Assembly (NCBI GenBank): GCA_016647705.1
Contig: CM028335.1
Location: forward strand, 41,977,026 to 42,041,025
Reading direction: 5' to 3'
Length of the DNA: 64,000 nucleotides
Source of the DNA: Eucommia ulmoides
Lineage: Eukaryota > Streptophyta > Magnoliopsida > Garryales > Eucommiaceae
The position numbers and the translations under genes are program-made. Within the stretch, counting starts at the first letter, position 1; each line of letters starts with the position of its first letter. Under the pieces are notes generated by a model. The model was given only the letters and a program-made list of their open reading frames with translations. It ran no database searches and was not told where the DNA came from. Of the stretch, positions 58,001-64,000 are shown piece by piece.

Positions 58001-59250
58001 TATAAATTCTTACCAACTTATTTAAACTTATTTTCTTACTCATGGCGTAGTCTCTAGAAATCACATGACTTTAGTCTTCAGGTGTTAAAAACGTAAATTT
58101 TACTTTATCTCATGTCACGTACTGAGAACAACCACTTCTTAGGAACAATTTATCCTTACTCATAAATGATTATTAGATTAACCTGCAAGGAGAACCTCAA
58201 AAAGTTCCTAGGTGGTACTCAATCTAAGTGGGTTCAATCTTGTTAGACGGGACAATTTTAGTTCCTTTAGGAACCAAACTTGTCTGCACTTAGATAATTT
58301 AGAAAAGCATTTACTAATATTATGCCCCACAATGTTATATTTAAAACATCTAACAAGATTCCTAGTTTCATAAAATAATTTATGAAATCTCTTTTGTTTA
58401 AGGTTTTTCTGAAACCTAATTCCAGCTTTATCAAAGATACCTCTTGAACTCTCCAAAAACATTTTCAAATTATTTTCACTACCCGTGAATTTGAGAACAA
58501 TCGAATGTAAATCCGAAACATTAGATTTCAATTCAATGTTTTCAGATTCGAATTTCATTACTTGCATGTTAAGTATGTTAATTGTACTTTGTATGGCATT
58601 AATTTGAAAGCACTGGTTTTTATAATCATATGTTAGATCTTAATAAACATCAAATAAATCATCGAAATCAGAAGGGTAAGAACTAGAACATTTCGTTACC
58701 TCATCTCTAGTGGCCATCAAAGCAAGCATAGATGAATCATCATTGCTCGATTTTTTCGAGCTACATGATACTGAGTCATCCCAAATGACTTTCATTGACT
58801 TCTTCTTACTCTTCTTCACCTTCTTCTTTTCCTTTCTCTTTTTCCTTCTATGGCTCGAGACATTCGGATTGAAAATGACCGATTTTATGACAATTGAAGC
58901 ACTCAACACTATTCATGTAAAAGGTTTTCTTTCCACGAAATGTTTGTCGGGTTATCTTTCCAAAAATATTTGTGAGAAGCACCACATTTTTTTCTAGCTC
59001 GCTGTCAAGATGATGTCATTACTATCGTTTCCTTCCTTGGTCTTTTGAACCTTCAATGTTAGAGACTTCCTTTTCCTATTTCTTGTTTCATTCTTATATC
59101 CTCGAATAGTCATCTCGTAGGTCATTAGGTTGCCAAAAAGTTCATCAATGGTATACATCGTGAGATCCTTAGCTTCCTCAATTGTAGTCACTTTTAGCTC
59201 CCAAACTTTCGTCAATGATCTCAGAATTTTTTGTACTTTATCCCCCCCCC
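58001..59250 (-). pseudogene. Gag remnant of the non-autonomous Sirevirus-like element
   Basis: Minus frames 59215-58994 (EAKDLTMYTIDELFGNLMTY), 58909-58640 (lysine-rich KKRKEKKKVKKSKKKS, then SSYPSDFDDLFDVY) and 58567-58208 (FESENIELKSNVSDLHSIVL, FHKLFYETRNLVRCFKYNIV). The zinc knuckle reads CFKYNIVGHNISKC, with the second cysteine replaced by tyrosine. A piece resembling the protease-linked segment follows near 58190-58070. A C run of ten lies at 59244-59253. Confidence 0.75.
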
Positions 59251-59790
59251 CATAGAATAAGGCTTTCCGAGTTAACTAAGGTTGTTACAAATATTATTAA
59301 ATCTCGTGTACATTTTCGAAATTGATTTTACATCACCCATTCTGAATAGTTTAAATTGACAAACTAAGGCATTCATCTTGGACTGTTTCACCTAATTTGT
59401 CCATTCGTGTATGATTTGCAATGTGTCCTACCTTTCTTTTGCCGATGTAAAACCTAAAACCCTGATATATTCATTTGCATCTAAAGAACAAAACAAAATG
59501 TTAATAGCCTGAGAATTTATAGATAATTTTTGTTTATTCAAGAGAGTTAACTATTCATTTTTCTTAATCACTCAATTCTCCTTAGAAATAAATTGACCAT
59601 CCTCAATGGCCAAACACACATTATTAATTAGTGGCTTGAAGAAAAGCGATCATTATATCCTTCCAGAAAGAATAATTATCTCCTGCAAATAAATATGGAT
59701 GGTGCATAGACTGCCCCTTCCCTAGAGTGCCAATGGGGTGCACCATGTGATCTTTCTTAGCTAGGATTTTAAGCCAAATGAGTTAAATCA
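59251..59790 (-). other. Gag start and leader of the non-autonomous Sirevirus-like element
   Basis: Matches 12060-12310 of the larger copy in its left part. The right part, including the leader next to the primer site, is deleted in that copy. Broken frames only. Confidence 0.6.
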
Positions 59791-59802
59791 GCTCTGATGC
59801 CA
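59791..59802 (-). promoter_or_regulatory. Primer-binding site (initiator tRNA-Met type)
   Basis: The minus strand reads TGGCATCAGAGC, two bases inside the LTR end. It differs by one base from TGGTATCAGAGC, the usual copia site complementary to initiator tRNA-Met. This fixes the minus orientation of the element. Confidence 0.9.
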
Positions 59803-59804
59803 AT

Positions 59805-61937
59805 TGTTGGCCCAAAGAGCTACCCAAGAAGGGTGTGAATTGGTAGTTACTAAAATCAAACAATTAATTCCTTTAAACACAAATAATCAATTTCCCTAAA
59901 TAGATTATTATCTTGTTACACAGCGAAAATTTGTTTACTTCTAAATGTACACCTAAACACAATATAAGAACATAAGCAACACAACACACAATAATATATC
60001 CTAGTTCAGTAGACTACTCTTAACTATATCTAGTCTCTCAAACTCCACAGAGATTCACAATCCACTAAATCTCTTTAATCCCTTTACCAGGTAGAAACTA
60101 AACCCTTACCAAGATTATTTTACAGACACAAAATAAACCTTTACAAATTACCTTTTTCCCAGGTCAAGGATGAACCCTGTCTTTTTACTAGGTCAAATAT
60201 TAACCTAATACTCTCTCACTTATCCTTTTCATAGGAAAGAATGAACCTTTACAATTCATTCAAAATAACAATTCAATTACCGAAAGAATCAAAACCTAAT
60301 TCTTTTCAAGAAAAAAAATAACCTAACCTTTTTGCTAGATAAATATTAAACCCTAACCTTTTTCACAGGAAAAAGATCAAAACCTAGCTACCCTGACTAG
60401 ACATTGTCCCAAACGTGTCTAATCCACTCAACTCACAACTACAAAATATACAAGTTTCTTCTCACAAGAAGTTTCTACCACCTCAATACAAATATACTCG
60501 ATTAATGTCCTGAATAATTACTATGTGATAGATACAATGTGAGGTAAATAAAATATGATTAATAAATAATGTGGGTAGCATAATTTAAGCACGTAATCAG
60601 ATAATCAAACAAAAATCATTTAAAATAGATTTTCAAGCTTTTAAGTTTAAAACGATTTTCTAACAATCTTATACCAAGTAATCAAGATAAAAATAACTTC
60701 AAAGTAAATAACATAGCTTGGAAAAATCTAACCGGGAAACATCGAAGATAATGATAGTATAGCAACAGAACACAAATCGATGACGCCAAACCTCAAGCGC
60801 TTTAGATAAAGAATATAGAATAAATCTCTCATAGAAATCTCAGTGTAAATATAACTCTTAGAAAAGCTTGAACTGATTGTTCTTGATATCTATTAACTCA
60901 TTCTCCCAGGTCTCTTTAAGTATATCTAAAACTAAACCTTTAATGGTAGTTTTCAAATGTTGTGTCAATAAATGACACACTTAGACCCCATATACAATTA
61001 CCTTTCATTTCAGGTGTATTTCATATTAAAATATATTTTAATTCTTCATATAAGTCCATAAAATAATTCTCAATTTAAAACATCCTTAAGTATGTGGACC
61101 AAATCAATAGGGATAATAGAATAGGTGGACTATATCATAATTAGGTTCAAATCTCCCAAATCTCTCCATTGGAATCCTAAAAAATGGATAGTTTTTGACC
61201 TAGTGACCAAGTCACATGAAACCTCAATCGACTCAGTCAGTTGATCGAGCCTTGATGATCAGTTGACCGATTGATCCTGCACCATATTTCAACCATTGGC
61301 TTTAGGCTAGTGGGTTGATCGTCTGCCTCCAATCGGTTGACCGATTAGATTAGAGTAATCCAATTTTCCTCCAATTCGCCTTCTAACTTAAATGGTTGAG
61401 TGACCCATTTCTTTCGGTTGACCGATTGGATCAGTGTGCTCACTTCCTTTACCAATTCAGCCACTATTTCAAATGGTTAACCGACCTCATTAATTCGATT
61501 GGCTGACTGGATCGATAACACCTCATTTTAGTTGCAAAACTCACTGTTTGATTCGGTTGACCAATTGCTTTTCTCGGTTGACCGAATTAACCCGAAAATA
61601 CAACTTTTTATATTTTAAAACATGTTTTGCAATTAGGTCAATTATCAATTTTATTTCACATAAGGAGCACATGCAATATTTCATTTTAGGATCTTTAACT
61701 TATAATTTCTTATCATAACACATATAATTAACTCATTTAAAGTGTCATGTGTGATCCTAATTCAGGTTACATTAAGAGTATATAAGTAGAGAGTTATTTT
61801 CACCTATTTTTCTTCAAGATCTTCAAAACACTTCATATTTTCATTGCCCCCATCTTGTACCAAAAACATTTGATAAAGTCATTAGTTCCACAAAAAACAT
61901 CAGTACTTAATTATTCATCAAAACCTTAGATTCAATA
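59805..61937 (-). repeat. 5' LTR of the non-autonomous Sirevirus-like element
   Basis: 2133 bp, TGTTGGCCCAAAGAGC to AGATTCAATA. The palindrome cluster lies at 61220-61575. It is about 100 bp shorter than its partner LTR, partly from deletions near 61070. Confidence 0.9.
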
Positions 61938-63217
61938 ATTATACGTCCCGTAATATTGTGGGAGATTTTCTCAATTTTTAGTGATTCTAATGATGACTTC
62001 AAGACATTAGCAGCTATGGTCATGGAGAGTCAGCTATCAGCAAGTCGTAGAAACTTAACAGGTTATCGCGGTTCTATTCCGGTCCACAATATTATCAATC
62101 ATGGTAGAGTTGATGGACATCATAGACTCTATCACGATTATTTCTCTGAAACTCTAGTTTACAATGAACTTATTTCGAAGGTGATTTCGAATGAGTCGTT
62201 CTTTTTATGTTGAATTGTTTAAGAGGTGGAACAACATGATTCGTATTTTGTCCAGAATAGTGATGCCATTGGAGTTCTTGGTATTTCTTCACTTCAAAAG
62301 ATAACAACTACATTTAGAATGCTGGCTTATTGAAACCCTATTGATTCTATCGATGAATATGTACGAAATGGAGAAAGTACTGCCATAGAGAGTCAAATGA
62401 ATTTTGTGAAAGCAATTATCCAATTGTTTAGTGCTGAGTATTTAAGAGCACCAAACAACAATAATACTTCTTGATTATTGGTGTTCGGTGAGCAACAAGA
62501 TTTTCTTGGAATGTTGGAGAGTATTAACTATATGCATTGGAAATTAAAAAATTGTCCTACCGCTTAGCAGGGGATGTACACTGGTCATTGTCATGTGCCA
62601 ACAATTATTTTGGAAGTTGTTGCTTCACAAGATCTGTGGATATAACATGCTTTCATTGGTGTGCCTAGATCACTTAATGATATCAATGTGTTATATCGAT
62701 CTCCAATATTTGATGCACTAGGTACTGGGATTGCTCCTCCTATTATGTATAATGTTGATGGAAATATATATACAATGGGTTATTACTTAGCTAATGGCCT
62801 ATACCCAAATTGGCCAACTTTTGTGAAGACAATTTCATGTCTCCAAGCTTGAAGAAAAAGTACTTTACCACAACTCAAGAGTCAGCAAGAAAAGATATTG
62901 AATGGGCATTTGGAGTACTCCAGGCATATTTTGCAATTATACGTGGACGGATACATTTTCGAGATGAGGAAATGCTAGCAAACATTATGAAAGCGTGTAT
63001 TATAATACACAATATGTTAATTGGGGATGAGAGAGGAACCATAAATATTGATTTTAATGGGAGTGATGGGATTATCCTGTACAAGTCTCGCATGCTCCTA
63101 GACCCGAGATATCGAATTATATTCAAACCCAACATAGGATTAAGGATAGGCAAGTTCATTCTCAACTTCAATCAGATCTTATCAAGCATTTTATGGAAAA
63201 TACAAGGCCAAGAATGA
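61938..63217 (+). pseudogene. PIF/Harbinger transposase pseudogene
   Basis: Transposase of the plant PIF/Harbinger type (the DDE family called plant transposon protein), which would cut and paste the element. One plus-strand frame runs from MWEIFSIFSDSNDDFKTLAA (61956) through SIPVHNIINHGRVDGHHRLY, SSLQKITTTFRMLAY, EYVRNGESTAIESQMNFVKA, NCPTA*QGMYTGHCHVPTII, SLNDINVLYRSPIFDALG and YTMGYYLANGLYPNWPTFVK. A frameshift near 62845 leads to KKKYFTTTQESARKDIEWAF and ACIIIHNMLIGDERG. The first catalytic aspartate, in GSIDCMHW of related proteins, is asparagine (SINYMHW, codon 62526-62528). The second (62679-62681) and the glutamate (62900-62902) remain. At least six stops are present. Confidence 0.9.
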
Positions 63218-64000
63218 TAGGATCAATTTGGATGAGTTTAAGAGGTGGAAAGCTTAGGAAATCAAGAAACTCAAGAGAGAATTTCGAGTTTAGAGAGAGA
63301 AGTGGTCTGACTATTGTATATTTCTTATGAAAAAAGATTTCTTTTTATAGGCAAAGGCACATCTGCACATTCATCAATGCATAGGCATAGTCAGCCTGCA
63401 TTAAATGATCATTCAAAGGTCATTCAATGCTAGTTTAGGCCAAGCAATGATCATGATCTTCCAAAATATGGTAGGTAATCATAAAGATATTGCTAATGAT
63501 GATATTATTTGATCAAAATCTTGTCAAAATATTTATTATTTAATGCATCATTAATGCTTCATTTAATGCCCATTAATGCTTTTAATGGTTTTGTCATTAT
63601 AAAGACTACTTAGACTAGGTTTAAGCACTAATTACCTATAAAAATGATGAGATTCTCTCATCATGAGATTTTTTAAACCAAATATTTCCATAAGATATGC
63701 CTAATTAATGCTTCATTAATGACTTCATTTAATGTCATTTAATGTTCTTTAATGATGACATGCTAATCTAACTAGTTTAGGCATCATGACATTCCCCAGC
63801 AAATGATGACATTCTATGGATGAAATCTTTCATAAGATACCCACTAAATTCTTGAAATTAATTCCTATCTTTCTTAGAAAACTCTCAATTTGGTTAAGAG
63901 TACTTTGGTAATGGAATTCTATGTTTCATCCTAGGGTTGAAAGATGTGTTGTTAGTAATGCCTTGGCACTTAGTTTCCTAATCAAGGATTTAATAATTAA
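63218..64000. other. AT-rich spacer with TTAATG repeats
   Basis: No gene recognised. Between about 63535 and 63760 the words CATTAATGCTTCATTTAATG and TTTAATGTC recur many times, a degenerate short tandem array. It may be the right part of the PIF element or another repeat, but no inverted end was seen. Confidence 0.45.

Larger units (their letters stand above)
54370..61937 (-). mobile_element. Non-autonomous Sirevirus-like element inserted in the PIF element
   Basis: LTRs at 54370-56608 and 59805-61937, exact 5-bp duplications ATTAT (54365-54369 and 61938-61942) and a tRNA-Met-type primer site inside the right LTR show a complete minus-strand insertion. The internal part is only 3.2 kb: a polypurine region, about 1 kb of sequence I cannot assign, a trace of protease, and a broken gag. 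Integrase, reverse transcriptase and RNase H are absent. This is a deletion derivative, LARD-like in form. Confidence 0.9.

Overview
This window is nuclear DNA from a flowering plant, most likely a eudicot. It carries one recognisable host gene, a two-exon minus-strand gene for the plant-specific 60S acidic ribosomal protein P3 (27239-29143). Almost everything else is transposon-derived: LTR retrotransposons nested in one another, solo LTRs, two hAT-type non-autonomous elements, a broken PIF/Harbinger transposase and AT-rich spacer. I saw no tRNA, rRNA or CRISPR locus and nothing bacterial.

Layout. 1-1922: rearranged minus-strand end of an Athila-like gypsy element. 1923-3029: unassigned. 3030-25688: a plus-strand Ty1/copia element (copia A) flanked by TTGGG/TTAGG. 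Its gag is split by a minus-strand Sirevirus-like copia (5315-19232, exact 5-bp duplication GTTAT) and by a hAT-like element (19668-20781). The Sirevirus copy is in turn interrupted by a 5'-truncated Tekay-type gypsy element (12325-18583). 25689-30073: spacer with the ribosomal protein P3 gene. 30074-35863: minus-strand non-autonomous Athila-like element D, which keeps a roughly 250-residue ORF. 35864-39667: spacer with a solo Athila-like LTR (37091-38582). 39668-41970: solo Sirevirus LTR. 41971-48072: plus-strand non-autonomous Athila-like element B. 48073-49201: possible exon remnants and a small Ale-type copia fragment. 49202-51485: second solo Sirevirus LTR (exact duplication GGAAT). 52060-52616: hAT-like MITE (exact 8-bp duplication CTAACACA). 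54043-63217: PIF/Harbinger element split by a non-autonomous Sirevirus derivative (54370-61937, exact duplication ATTAT). 63218-64000: AT-rich spacer.

No transposon here looks coding-competent. All pol genes carry stops and frameshifts, and the Sirevirus and Athila-like derivatives have lost most of pol, so any mobility must have depended on proteins supplied by other copies. The most notable signals are two kinds of palindrome array in LTRs. The first is a CGCC-NN-GGCG module found in unrelated gypsy families, with identical 14-15 bp blocks shared between a Tekay LTR and an Athila-like LTR. The second is clusters of TCGGTTGACCGAT-type repeats in every Sirevirus LTR, each containing the TTGAC core recognised by WRKY factors. 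Two non-autonomous Athila-like elements also share one internal deletion junction and the same extra ORF, which points to an amplified non-autonomous lineage.

Classifications rest on motifs read by eye. Boundaries supported by target-site duplications should be exact; others are approximate to tens of bases.
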